A DNA stretch of 64,000 nt from Berkiella sp963829835. GTDB taxonomy: Bacteria > Pseudomonadota > Gammaproteobacteria > Berkiellales > Berkiellaceae. Position numbers and translations under genes: made by a program. The notes under the pieces are model-generated. The model worked only from the letters and a program-made list of their open reading frames with translations, was not told the DNA's origin and searched no databases. The stretch lies in assembly GCA_963829835.1 (NCBI GenBank), contig CAWHKC010000004.1:1-64000 (forward strand), in the 5' to 3' direction. Positions 16,643 to 26,019 of the stretch are shown here, piece by piece. Position 1 is the first letter of the stretch. Every line of letters starts with the position of its first letter.

Positions 16643-18598
16643 TTATTTTTCCTTTCTACTTCCCATGGGCGAACCTGGCAAAGCTAAAGTTGGCGCAGAG
16701 TAATCAGGAAGCGCAACAATAAGAGCTGGAGGTGGCACGTAATAAGGCGCATTTTGTGGGAGAAAGGGAGGAATATCTTGTTGAGAAAATACAAGAGGAG
16801 GAGGCTCTGGCAGCGCCCCTATTGGTGCAGCGACTAAAGCGTTAACGCGTAGCCTTTCAAAACGCTGGCGAAGCATCATAATCGGATCACTGAAATCGTT
16901 GCCTTTAACTTCAGGTTTTTCAACCATCAATGCTTGACCCATAGTTTGTTCAAATTCTTCCAACAGACGAGGATAAACTCGATTTAATTCGTCTTTGATT
17001 TCGTTCAATTGGGATGGATTATGGCAAACACAGGTGTAATAAATTTCAAACAGAAATCGATAAATGTGAGATGTTTTGCTTGGTAACGCTTGATTATTTT
17101 CTTGGGCGGATATAAACGAATCAAAATTCATCATCATGAATCTATTATTCTTCTCTCTGGCATATATTGCTGCTAATGCGAGGTGAGCAGGGATACATCG
17201 GTGTTCGATCGCTTCATCTAAATATCCTTTAGCTATATTCAGATTCACTTCATCATTTTTATCCAAAGACAAATGACCAAGCGCTTTGCGATATAAATAG
17301 TTAGGATAACGAATAAAGCAAGTATTCAATAAGTCTTGAAATGCATCCGTTGCATTATTTGATCGCCAAAAATTGTTCCACATTTGATGACATTCTTCTA
17401 CTGAACAATAAGAATATAGGGTGCAAAGTTTGTCTAGATGATCCTGGTCATCAAAAAAAGCCCTGATATCATTAACTTTGTTGCTTGCTATACACTCCCT
17501 CATGGCTCGCTCTAAAGGTACAAAACAGGCGTTTATTGTTGCAAGCATTTTTTGTGTAGTATCTGCTAGTGGCTCCATGGCTGCCACACTGCAAGCCGAT
17601 AATAATAATTGTGCCTGAATATTTAATGTTGCTGATAAATCAATTGAAAAAAGTTGACGCACCTCATTATTTTGGCAGAGTAAGTAATTTAAGATGTTAC
17701 TTGCTCTGTTTCGCTTTGTCTCATTTGTGCTTTCAAGGGCTGCAATCAAGGTGCTTAAAACAACTAATTTTTCTTGCGGTGAGAATGTATTCGTTTTGAA
17801 GATATATTCATTGAGATTATAGGGATCTACGCTAAATAAAAAATCATCTTGATTTGAAAGAATAAATCTTTTAATTCTCTTATCTTCATAGCTTACTTTT
17901 AGGTATTCAGCAAAAGGGGTTCTTCGTCGCGCGGCGGGGTCTTGTAATTTCTTAAACGTTGGTCCTTTTTTCTCATATAGTTGTAATGCCTCATTCTCAT
18001 CATATGAAAAGTCTTGTAAAGGCACAAATGCTTTATCATCATGACTATTATCAGTCTCATCATTTTCATGGAAGAAAGTTTCTTCATTCTCATCCGCTTC
18101 ATAAAAGAAGAGTACATCATCATCAATATCAGGCATAGTTCGTAATTGGGCTAAAATATATTCTTTATTATCAACGTTTAAAAAATATTTATCTTGTACA
18201 ATTGCTTCCAAGAAATCCTTGTTTGTGGCAATCAAACAAATAATCTCACGATAAGTAGTTAATAAATCATCTAAATTCGGATCAAGCGCTAATTCTTCTT
18301 GTAATTTTTGAAATATCGGGATGATTTTCTTTATAATTTTACAAAGCTTTTTGGCACCAATTTCAGAACATAACTCGTTTCTGTTAAGAAAAGCCAGCCA
18401 TAAAGAGGGGTTTAATGCTTTGATATCTTTGAGATAGTAAAACTCTCTTCCCAAGAGATCTTTAAATATAAGATCATAGATTTCATGTGCATTCTCAGGT
18501 GAGCAACATTGAATTTTTGCAATTGCACTCGCTAAGTCATGATTTGCAAGCGCAAGCTTGATGGGCTCATAAAATGGACTATGTGGACCTTGATGCAT
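16643..18598 (-). CDS. Large alpha-helical hypothetical protein with Pro-rich C-terminus
   Basis: 651 residues from ATG 18598. The sequence is almost entirely helical, with an acidic insert (DENEETFFHENDETDNSHDD, about 170-190). Around residue 450-480 a Sel1/TPR-like segment occurs (NIAKGYLDEAIEHRCIPAHLALAAIYA, described in part). The last 60 residues are strongly Pro-rich (PEPPPLVFS and PYYVPPPAL), typical of partner-binding linear motifs. No catalytic motif is seen. Size and composition fit a secreted effector of an intracellular bacterium; that is inference. Confidence 0.65.
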   Translation of the reverse strand: MHQGPHSPFYEPIKLALANHDLASAIAKIQCCSPENAHEIYDLIFKDLLGREFYYLKDIKALNPSLWLAFLNRNELCSEIGAKKLCKIIKKIIPIFQKLQEELALDPNLDDLLTTYREIICLIATNKDFLEAIVQDKYFLNVDNKEYILAQLRTMPDIDDDVLFFYEADENEETFFHENDETDNSHDDKAFVPLQDFSYDENEALQLYEKKGPTFKKLQDPAARRRTPFAEYLKVSYEDKRIKRFILSNQDDFLFSVDPYNLNEYIFKTNTFSPQEKLVVLSTLIAALESTNETKRNRASNILNYLLCQNNEVRQLFSIDLSATLNIQAQLLLSACSVAAMEPLADTTQKMLATINACFVPLERAMRECIASNKVNDIRAFFDDQDHLDKLCTLYSYCSVEECHQMWNNFWRSNNATDAFQDLLNTCFIRYPNYLYRKALGHLSLDKNDEVNLNIAKGYLDEAIEHRCIPAHLALAAIYAREKNNRFMMMNFDSFISAQENNQALPSKTSHIYRFLFEIYYTCVCHNPSQLNEIKDELNRVYPRLLEEFEQTMGQALMVEKPEVKGNDFSDPIMMLRQRFERLRVNALVAAPIGALPEPPPLVFSQQDIPPFLPQNAPYYVPPPALIVALPDYSAPTLALPGSPMGSRKEK

Positions 18599-19004
18599 TT
18601 GAGATACCTATTATATTAATAAGCCTCCATGCCAAGTGAGTGATGTGATTAAAAGGGTGTATTATCTCACAATATAAGCTATTTAACAATTTCAACACTT
18701 AATTTATCAGCGATCTGAGCCTTTTAGCGCAGCCTTTAGAGATAACCTCTTTGAGTTGATATTATATATTTTTTTGTCATCAATGTTAATTATCATCAGA
18801 TAAAAGGCCACTCTTAATAGATAAAACCGAGATATAAACTACAAATACTAGATTGAATACTAATCAGGCACTGAACCTACACCCTCGCCAATTGGTAATT
18901 TCTATCATAAAATATTAAGCATTAGTCACAAATTAGGTTTGCCGCTTTCACCCATTCATTATTTGGGGTAACTTATGAATATTATGGTACTTTTGTGATT
19001 GAAA
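18599..19004. other. Intergenic region
   Basis: About 400 bases between divergent genes. It is AT-rich, with stops in all frames at short intervals. I see no RNA gene or clear repeat; it presumably carries the promoters of both flanking genes. Confidence 0.4.
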
Positions 19005-19388
19005 ATGATGAGCATTGAATCTAATACAGTTTACATTATTTACGATGGTGATTGCCCATTTTGTTCCCATTGCGCCAAAGCACTTAGGATTAAACAATCT
19101 ATTGGTGCCCTTAAATTAATCAATGCAAGAATAGAAGATTATCAACCGCTGTTAGCTGGACAAAAATTTGATTTAAACGAAGGGATGCTCTTGATAATAG
19201 AGGGTAGGTACTATCATGCAGCAGATGCAGCGCATATGTTAGCACTTATTTCCACGCCAAGTGATTCCTTTAACAAAATAAATTTTCTATTATTCCATCG
19301 GCTTTTTTTAGCCAAATTATTTTATCCACTTTTTCGCTGGATACGAAACTTGCTTCTTAAAATCAAAAGAATTAAGCCTCTGTCATAA
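19005..19388 (+). CDS. DCC-family thiol-disulfide oxidoreductase-like protein (DUF393)
   Basis: About 127 residues; ATG 19005 and ATG 19008 are both possible and the ribosome site is weak. The family signature YDGDCPFCSHC near the start supplies a CxxC redox-type pair in a thioredoxin-like fold. The rest follows the DCC layout: an ALKLINAR strand, then a GMLLI strand and a hydrophobic helical end (LFHRLFLAKLFYPLFRWIR). Family length is normally 110-140 residues, so it is complete. Its partner is unknown. It is a housekeeping-type gene inside the accessory region. Confidence 0.85.
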   Translation: MMSIESNTVYIIYDGDCPFCSHCAKALRIKQSIGALKLINARIEDYQPLLAGQKFDLNEGMLLIIEGRYYHAADAAHMLALISTPSDSFNKINFLLFHRLFLAKLFYPLFRWIRNLLLKIKRIKPLS

Positions 19389-19571
19389 GTGGAAATTAAG
19401 TCTTCTGCTGATAACACGGTATTTTGTGTAATTACAATTGTTGTGACCTTAATTTTTCATTTATTCTCTCGCTAAAAGTAAGTGTTTGATATGTTGATAG
19501 AATTTTACCACAGACAACTTTTTGAAATTGTTATAATCTACTTCACCAAATGAAATATTAGGAATTTTCTT

Positions 19572-19991
19572 ATGTTGAGAAGCAGTATTGACGTATGCCC
19601 CATTGCGGGTCAAGAAGTAGATAAGGAGTTTGTATCTAAAGTATATGCATATGATTATGGTGCTGTAGAAAAATATTTGGATCCAGAACATTATATACTA
19701 TCTGAAGAAGCTATTAAGGCTGGATACTTAGCTGCAATCATGAATGGATATCAAGAAGTTGCAGATCTGATTAAAACCCGAAGAGAAGATTGCATCACCA
19801 TTTATGAAGCGTTGCAGGCTAACATTCTTCATGGACTACAACACATGAATGATTTAACCATGCAATATGTTAGTATTGAACAAAAATTACACACTTTAAA
19901 ATATCATTCCCAAGAATATATTGATGAAACAGAACAATCTCCGTCCCAAGATATAATGAATGAACTTAATAAGCCGCTACGAAAAAAATAG
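19572..19991 (+). CDS. Small hypothetical protein, paralogue of 3871-4302
   Basis: 139 residues from ATG 19572. The block SEEAIKAGYLAAIMNGYQEVA aligns in part with SDEAIQTGYMEARSLGYEEIA of the 143-residue protein at 3871-4302, and the flanking helices also match. The C-terminal 50 residues differ: here they form a charged helix (NDLTMQYVSIEQKLHTLKYH), with no hydrophobic stretch. It looks like a degenerate ankyrin pair. Function unknown. A strong hairpin follows the stop. Confidence 0.65.
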   Translation: MLRSSIDVCPIAGQEVDKEFVSKVYAYDYGAVEKYLDPEHYILSEEAIKAGYLAAIMNGYQEVADLIKTRREDCITIYEALQANILHGLQHMNDLTMQYVSIEQKLHTLKYHSQEYIDETEQSPSQDIMNELNKPLRKK

Positions 19992-20009
19992 AATGTTTAA
20001 AAGGTATTT

Positions 20010-20045
20010 CCCGTCTTTAATCGCCATTTGGCGATGAAAGACGGG
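20010..20045. terminator. Strong hairpin after the 19572 gene
   Basis: CCCGTCTTT pairs with AAAGACGGG and ATCGCCA with TGGCGAT around a 2-base loop. There is no T-run after it, so it may act as a structured 3' end rather than a classical terminator. Confidence 0.55.
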
Positions 20046-20177
20046 GGGCATGATCAGACCCCTAAGTTCTCTACCTCTTGACCCCTTTATCAGTTTGTAA
20101 TAAATTAATCGATACAAAATTACTTACTAACTAACTTATTGCTTGAAAAGTTAGTTATCATTTTCAGGAAGGTTAAG

Positions 20178-21932
20178 ATGGCAACTACAGGTGTACAAGA
20201 AGATGCAGCACTAATCACTCTTGTTTACCGCTACTATAGCGATACTCAATTAGAACCTAATCTTCCTGCTGAACAACTGGAATTAATTTTAAAACAGATC
20301 AAAGCAATTCGTGCCTACGCGCAAGAAGAATTCCCTTCTCAAACGCTGCTGAGTGATGAAGAACTGGTTATTCTCTCTTTAAGTATCTTTTCGCCTCATC
20401 CATCGCCTGAAAAAGGTATTATCGCAACTGATAGAAATTATATGGAGGTCAAAAGAACCTTAAGTCGTTTCTATTGTATTTCGTTACTTCAACAAGGTGA
20501 ACAAGGATATGCATCCTTTATCGCTGTACAAGATAAAGAGGCTGAATTTAACCCTATCTTAAAAAAGGAAGAATTTCTTCAGCTTGCAAAGAAATATCAA
20601 TCACTTGATAAATTAACATTAGACACTTTGAAACTTGCCACTCTAATAAGCTCCGTGCCGTTATCCTCTGAAGCACGCAAAAGAGCGGATAAAGTGATAG
20701 ACAAATATATTGTCGATTCTGTGGAATTCCCTGCGCAGATTTTTGAAGATATAGACATTGCTCGAAAAGTTTACCCCCAAGTAGCGTATTTTTGGCAACA
20801 ACATCCAAGTGCTGAAGAAAGAGAAGTTATTAAGAGTAATTTACAATCAGCATTTTCTCATCGTCGTCATTATCGCCATATGCTTTATACTGAGGGTAGC
20901 TATGCTATGTTTAATACCATAGTAAGTGATGTAAAAGCTGGAAAATTATCTAAGGACGCATATACGTTTTGGGTTCTTTATTGGAATACAAATATAACTG
21001 GCTTTCAAGGTAACGTTGAGCCAAGAGGATCTTTCTATTTAACCTCAAACACTTTTCGAGCGATGAGTGCTTTAGAATCGGTTCTAGATGTTATCTTTGA
21101 AGATTCCACATTTTTACCAAGCGCTATTTTAACTTCCTATTTGACCCAAAGAGCTGCTTTTCTGGGCTTAGGAGAGATCCGAAATACGGATATTAACCTT
21201 AATATAAAAGATCAAGAATTTTTAGCGCATATTGGTGCCATGATGCGATTATACCATCCTGAGCAAGGCCAATTGTTGAGCGCAAGTTATCACGTTCGCA
21301 GAAAAGATCTTAGTGAGCTTCGAAAAGATTTCTATGTATCAGACGATACGATGCCTACCCCAACTTATGCACCCGCTTTGTTTGCGAATGTAAAAGATTG
21401 TCTGTTAAAAAGATACGATGAAGATAAAGTTTTTCGTTCATCAAGAACAATTAGAGCAAAGCAACTTAATATGACTGCCGATAAATTGAAACTCATGCTT
21501 GCTATCTTTGAAACACTCATACTATGTTTGCCATTATATCTTGCTGCGTTGAATAAATATAAGCAGCTGAGAAAAGAAGCGAAAATTGATCCCCATGTTC
21601 CTTTAAGTTTTCAATCAATAGCCGATCCAAAATGGATAACGCAGTTATTCGATAAATCAATAATATTAGATAAAGTGAACATCTTGGAACTGATTGAGAT
21701 TACCGTATCAGATAAAGGCGTCGTCGCTTATGAAAAGCGCTTAGATTATGATCAAAGACTTAAAGCGCAAGTGGAAAGTCAAGAAATTGAAGGCTATGCT
21801 GATCCCGTGGCTGTGCAATCACGTACAGTTTTGACTGCCTATAATGATAAAAGTGCTACGCCTCTAGTACCTGTGCCACAACAACCACAAGACCAACTCA
21901 AAAGCGCAGCGGCCATTAAACCCAATCAGTAG
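20178..21932 (+). CDS. Hypothetical helical protein with one membrane-like segment
   Basis: ATG 20178 (584 residues) is chosen because AGGAAGG (20166-20172) precedes it; an upstream in-frame start lacks a site. The protein is mainly helical and soluble. A hydrophobic stretch LKLMLAIFETLILCLPLYLA lies at about residues 437-456 and could span a membrane. A Pro/Gln-rich tail (PLVPVPQQPQDQ) ends the protein. I recognise no domain. Its size and tail resemble the 651-residue protein at 16643-18598, but I see no clear homology. Confidence 0.6.
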   Translation: MATTGVQEDAALITLVYRYYSDTQLEPNLPAEQLELILKQIKAIRAYAQEEFPSQTLLSDEELVILSLSIFSPHPSPEKGIIATDRNYMEVKRTLSRFYCISLLQQGEQGYASFIAVQDKEAEFNPILKKEEFLQLAKKYQSLDKLTLDTLKLATLISSVPLSSEARKRADKVIDKYIVDSVEFPAQIFEDIDIARKVYPQVAYFWQQHPSAEEREVIKSNLQSAFSHRRHYRHMLYTEGSYAMFNTIVSDVKAGKLSKDAYTFWVLYWNTNITGFQGNVEPRGSFYLTSNTFRAMSALESVLDVIFEDSTFLPSAILTSYLTQRAAFLGLGEIRNTDINLNIKDQEFLAHIGAMMRLYHPEQGQLLSASYHVRRKDLSELRKDFYVSDDTMPTPTYAPALFANVKDCLLKRYDEDKVFRSSRTIRAKQLNMTADKLKLMLAIFETLILCLPLYLAALNKYKQLRKEAKIDPHVPLSFQSIADPKWITQLFDKSIILDKVNILELIEITVSDKGVVAYEKRLDYDQRLKAQVESQEIEGYADPVAVQSRTVLTAYNDKSATPLVPVPQQPQDQLKSAAAIKPNQ

Positions 21933-22177
21933 CCGATTCAATCAGCTTGAAATTTACGTTTTGTACGCATTGTTCCTTTTGGTAAATTATTGATATTAAG
22001 AGGCTCTAATTTCTTGCAGTCCAACAGTGGTAGCTAAAACCACTAGCGCCAGGGACTATTACAATCGGATTTAGTCCATTAATTAATTTTGTTTCAAAAC
22101 AGAGTTTATAGTTGCAATTATTACCATTACATGTATAGCAACCAAGCTATCATCCTTAGCATGTAAATATCACAATA

Positions 22178-23608
22178 TTAAATTGGCCCCTTGGCTTTAG
22201 CTTTAGCTTGGGGTTGTGAAGTTTTCGTCACCTTAGCTCTTGGTTCGTCTTCGTTTGCGTCCATCTCCCTTTTTTTGTGGATATCAGAATAAACAATAGC
22301 TTTAGGAGAATTACTCGTATTGTTCTGTGATATCTGTTTTTGAATCTCTTCTTGATGAACCCTGTTAACTAATGCCATCGCTTCCTCTGGTGGAAAAACA
22401 TTTTCCTCAGCGGAATGATGTTCTACAACTGTTGCAGCGAAAACTTCGTTAGCATCATAGCCTTTACAAAAATTTTCATCATCCTTAATAGCTCCGAAGA
22501 AAATTCCGATCTTTAAAAAAAATAGCATTGCCTCACGGGTATCTTTATTAGTTCCCGAAGCATCAACAGCAAACACATGAAAATTATCTTTCAGCGAAGT
22601 ATTTTTTAATAAGCCATCTATGTGAGAAAGGCCAACTTGAGCAATAATATGTTCTTTAGCGACTTCATTTGCTACTTCACTCATTACATGATTTCTATGC
22701 CGCATACCTTCTGTTGATGTATTGTTAAAATTAGAAGAAGTATCTTTCACATATCGGCCATCGGTTGATTTTTGAGCTCCATCCCGCCCCAGATCAATCG
22801 GAATAATATTTCCATGTAGGGAATCAACTAATTGAAAAACATCCCAAAAACAATACCATTTTTGATCTGATATGTCAGGAAGCTTTTTTCTATCTTTCAG
22901 TTGTGTTAGAAATTCGTTATCGCTTTCATGTAAAACAGTGTTAAATCCAAAATAATAAGTACATATTAAGATTAATATTGATTCTAACATTGCTGTATTA
23001 AGTGCGTCATGAGTTTCGCCCACAAGAATCATCAATCGTTTGCCTTTCTTTTTTGCAATCTGCAGTTCGGTTTTTATTTTTAACATTAATTGTAAATAAA
23101 CTTGTTGAACTTGATGATAAACTTGTTCTTTAACTTCAGATAAAGAAGTTGCCCTGTTAAGAATGTTACAGATTTCATGCATTTCAGTATTAAAATAATT
23201 TACCCTTAAATATTGAATAGCTAATTGTAATGGTAAATTTATATTTTTATAGTGCCATTTTTTTATTTCACTTTTATCTTTGAGTTGAGCAATTTCATCC
23301 AATTGCTTTACATTTTTGACACTTCCGATTTCCACATCTGCCTTAAAAAATATTAATAGCTGTAGATAACGCAAATCAAAAGCATGAATAGCTGATTCAA
23401 CTAAAGATATACGAGAATAAGGCTCGGGAGTGAAGTTCGGATTAGCACCTTTGTTTAGTAAAATTTTAGCTTTTTCAAAAGAAGAATCACTTAATTTTTG
23501 AGCTACTTCTTTATTATTTTCATTGGGATCTTTACCAAAGGATAATTGATATAATTCCTTATTTAATTCTAACTGTTGTTCAGGTAAGAGTTTAGTTGAA
23601 TTTAGCAT
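22178..23608 (-). CDS. Ankyrin N-terminus plus TIKI/TraB/ChaN-like domain protein
   Basis: 476 residues. Residues 35-100 contain ankyrin-like units (AKILLNKGANPNFT, and VESAIHAFDLRYLQLLIFFKAD in part). The middle matches the EreA/ChaN/TraB/TIKI superfamily: a strand then GETH (197-200), HESD (227-230), a charged RHRNHVM (303-309), and a second GxxH in VGLSHIDGL (G326, H329). In that superfamily the paired GxxH motifs and a Glu form a metal or catalytic site, used for heme binding, esterase or protease action. The C-terminal 40 residues are Lys-rich (KKREMDANEDEPRAKVTK and KAKAKG) and could act as a nuclear signal. Substrate unknown; host targeting is inferred. Confidence 0.6.
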   Translation of the reverse strand: MLNSTKLLPEQQLELNKELYQLSFGKDPNENNKEVAQKLSDSSFEKAKILLNKGANPNFTPEPYSRISLVESAIHAFDLRYLQLLIFFKADVEIGSVKNVKQLDEIAQLKDKSEIKKWHYKNINLPLQLAIQYLRVNYFNTEMHEICNILNRATSLSEVKEQVYHQVQQVYLQLMLKIKTELQIAKKKGKRLMILVGETHDALNTAMLESILILICTYYFGFNTVLHESDNEFLTQLKDRKKLPDISDQKWYCFWDVFQLVDSLHGNIIPIDLGRDGAQKSTDGRYVKDTSSNFNNTSTEGMRHRNHVMSEVANEVAKEHIIAQVGLSHIDGLLKNTSLKDNFHVFAVDASGTNKDTREAMLFFLKIGIFFGAIKDDENFCKGYDANEVFAATVVEHHSAEENVFPPEEAMALVNRVHQEEIQKQISQNNTSNSPKAIVYSDIHKKREMDANEDEPRAKVTKTSQPQAKAKAKGPI

Positions 23609-24078
23609 TAGTTAGTCTGCACGTTATTAAAAGTGCGATTTTCAAATATTTCTGTAAATCTGTCAAATTTATTCATGGTTTTTGGCTATAAATATAAAGA
23701 GATTACTGGCGATATATATTTATGTCAGGTTAATCATTATACTAATAATTTAAATATACCTGCATAGTTCAGCAAAAATGACGTTATCACGAGAGTGACG
23801 CCTACAAGTAAGAAAAAAATGACGCTTCACTCGCAGGCTGGGATCAATATTTTATAAGATTTCAAAATCAGGGTTTCCAGATAGCTATTTATTTGGAACA
23901 TGTCATTTTCCATATGATAATTTCAAATAGCATTAATGCGTGCATACCCTTATGATTTCCCCATCATATTATTACTATATTTAACTTTCTTACCTTAATT
24001 TATGACTAAAAGTGATTGCTAACGTAAGGAAAGAGACATTAAAATGACGTTCTAAATCAAACGCTCTGGAATTATGAT
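23609..24078. other. Intergenic region between divergent genes
   Basis: 470 AT-rich bases with no open frame or RNA gene that I can support. A short ATGACG(C/T)TT(C/A)-type sequence recurs near 23778-23830, but no structured repeat is evident. Confidence 0.4.
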
Positions 24079-24990
24079 ATGAAAACTGAAGAAATACGTA
24101 TTTATAATAAATTTATTACCGCTGTAAACCGTAATACACCACATGAAGTAGCAGAACTGCTCTATCAACATCCCTTTCTAAAAGGTGAACTCGAAAGTTT
24201 TATTCCAGAAACTCAAGAAACGCCTTTTCAGTTTGCTCTTGCCAACCCAGAACGAAAAGAATTAGCAAAAGTACTCTTTGGATTTGGCGCAAAGAAGCCA
24301 GAAGATAGCAAAGTCACCTTAACTGAAGATCCTGCGAATCTTAAAAAATCAGTCATTGCCCACTATAATCTTGATACCATAGAACAGCTTTATATTCTAA
24401 CCGGTGCCTATGCCACAAACTGCGATAGAACCATTAATGATAAAAGAAAAGGTCCGCATTTACGTTTTATTTTTTCTTTAACTGATCAAAGAATTGAAGA
24501 TACTAAAGTCTTATTGAAATTGTTTGGCATTGAATTTTATGCTGCGTTAGGTACAACAAATGTAAGATATATTACCATTACGCCTGACCAATTCCAAAAA
24601 GTGAACAAATTATTTAAGAATCATTATTTTCTCGGTGAGAAAAGTCATAATATCAAAATTGATAATCTTAACGATGACGAACGATTAAGTTTATTTAATA
24701 TTATCTTCTCTGAACAATTCTTGAGTGAACTTGAAAATAGAAATAAAGAAAGATATAGAATGGATCATATTATGCAAATATTTGCTGCCTTTACAATGAA
24801 AAAAGCTCCCTGCTTTAAATACTTAGCAGATAAAGGACATATCTTTGAACATAAAGTGATTTTAGATGCACAGAAAGAAGCTGCTGACCCAGATGATGAT
24901 GAAAGCGATTTATTGAAAACTGGCAGCGCTTATTTACCAGGATTTAAACCACCTGTTGAAGAAAAGGGTCAAAAAGGAAAAAGAACCTGA
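24079..24990 (+). CDS. Hypothetical protein with ankyrin-like N-terminus, paralogue of 10012-10801
   Basis: 303 residues from ATG 24079. The first 75 residues look like a degenerate ankyrin pair (NTPHEVAELLYQHPFL and TPFQFALANPERKELAKVLF). The middle, from LDTIEQLYILTG to GPHLRFIFS and onward, matches the broken gene at 10012-10801, so it defines a family of at least two members. The tail is Lys/Glu-rich. Dropping one A from the A5 run at 24978-24982 would extend it by about 23 residues (EPEFKKPEAPVRVKRSP) to a stop at 25052-25054. Function unknown. Confidence 0.65.
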   Translation: MKTEEIRIYNKFITAVNRNTPHEVAELLYQHPFLKGELESFIPETQETPFQFALANPERKELAKVLFGFGAKKPEDSKVTLTEDPANLKKSVIAHYNLDTIEQLYILTGAYATNCDRTINDKRKGPHLRFIFSLTDQRIEDTKVLLKLFGIEFYAALGTTNVRYITITPDQFQKVNKLFKNHYFLGEKSHNIKIDNLNDDERLSLFNIIFSEQFLSELENRNKERYRMDHIMQIFAAFTMKKAPCFKYLADKGHIFEHKVILDAQKEAADPDDDESDLLKTGSAYLPGFKPPVEEKGQKGKRT

Positions 24991-25054
24991 ATTTAAAAAA
25001 CCAGAAGCTCCTGTTCGAGTAAAAAGATCGCCCGTCAATTCTACTTTCACTTAA

Positions 25055-25430
25055 AAGATATTTACTCGAACCACTTTGGTTTTACCCGCAAGGGGCACAA
25101 TGTAGGCTAAGGCGTCGAGTCTATAGGGACACCAGGATGATGTTCCTATTCCAACCTTGCAGCAACAAGATTAGAATTCTGACATGAACTGGCCAGATAA
25201 ACTTATATCTATCTTAATAAAATCCATTGATTTTATATATAAATTTGTTAGAATTCTACATATTGTCCCAATCTATAAGTTTGAGTTTCACTTGAGTATT
25301 TTATCTTCACCAATCCCGTCACTCAATCACAACGTTCAGTTGTTTGCTGGCTATTCCTAACATCAATCCTCTCATTTATTTTATATCATTAATTCCTTTA
25401 TTTAATTGGTTTTAAAAGAGAGACAGTGAC
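25055..25430. other. Intergenic region
   Basis: 375 bases with no supported gene or RNA. It holds the presumed promoter of the 25431 gene; I can assign no element with confidence. Confidence 0.4.
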
Positions 25431-25958
25431 ATGTTACAATTTTTTCAAGCAGCAAAAAAGAAAATTTCGCAAGGAATAGAAAGATTTACAACGCTCTTAT
25501 TTGGAACTGAAGAAGAACGAAGTGCAAGACAAAATAGACTATTAAAAACATTTAAGCTGCATGGACCAACATTTTACCTATCACTGTTTGGTAAACTCTT
25601 TGTTTGGCTCGGGATATCGTTAATAGGTCATTCATTCGTCAATTGTCAATATAAAAATCTTATTCTCTGGGGCGGTGTATTAACAGGACTTGTTTCATCC
25701 CTTCTTCGAATATTCAGGTTTAACCGTTATTTAAATTATGTGGGAAAAGAGGATAGCGAAATAAATGCACTGAGTAAAAAAGAGGATACGGATTTTGTTG
25801 CTGGAAGCGAAGACGCATTAAAATTTAGTCCAACCTTAACTTGGAATTATTCTGAGGCTTATTCAGCAGGTCTTCTAGCCAAAGAGCTTGGTGATCAAGA
25901 ACTCTACGAGAAAGTTGCTGTTAAACTATGCACACAACGTTGTACTAGACCTCATTGA
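25431..25958 (+). CDS. Hypothetical membrane protein, two membrane segments
   Basis: 175 residues from ATG 25431, preceded by AGAGAGACAG. After a basic amphipathic start (AAKKKISQGIERF) two hydrophobic helices form a hairpin: FYLSLFGKLFVWLGISLIG (about 47-65) and LILWGGVLTGLVSSLL (about 75-90). A soluble acidic C-terminus follows (SEAYSAGLLAKELGDQELYEKVA). The abrupt end (KLCTQRCTRPH) may mean truncation. No family recognised. It converges on the Fic gene. Confidence 0.6.
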   Translation: MLQFFQAAKKKISQGIERFTTLLFGTEEERSARQNRLLKTFKLHGPTFYLSLFGKLFVWLGISLIGHSFVNCQYKNLILWGGVLTGLVSSLLRIFRFNRYLNYVGKEDSEINALSKKEDTDFVAGSEDALKFSPTLTWNYSEAYSAGLLAKELGDQELYEKVAVKLCTQRCTRPH

Positions 25959-26019
25959 TGTTGGGCAAAAGCGGGCACTGAAAACTCTATGTAATTGAAT
26001 AGTGTTGGGGCATCCTTTC

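Noticed and set aside
16516..16722. 68-codon plus-strand frame after the coiled-coil gene
   Set aside because: It overlaps the end of two better-supported genes and has biased, non-protein-like composition.
9983..20071. CAGACCCCTAAGTTCT shared at 9983 and 20054 as a mobile-element end
   Set aside because: The match is short, with no further similarity, target duplication or transposase beside either copy.
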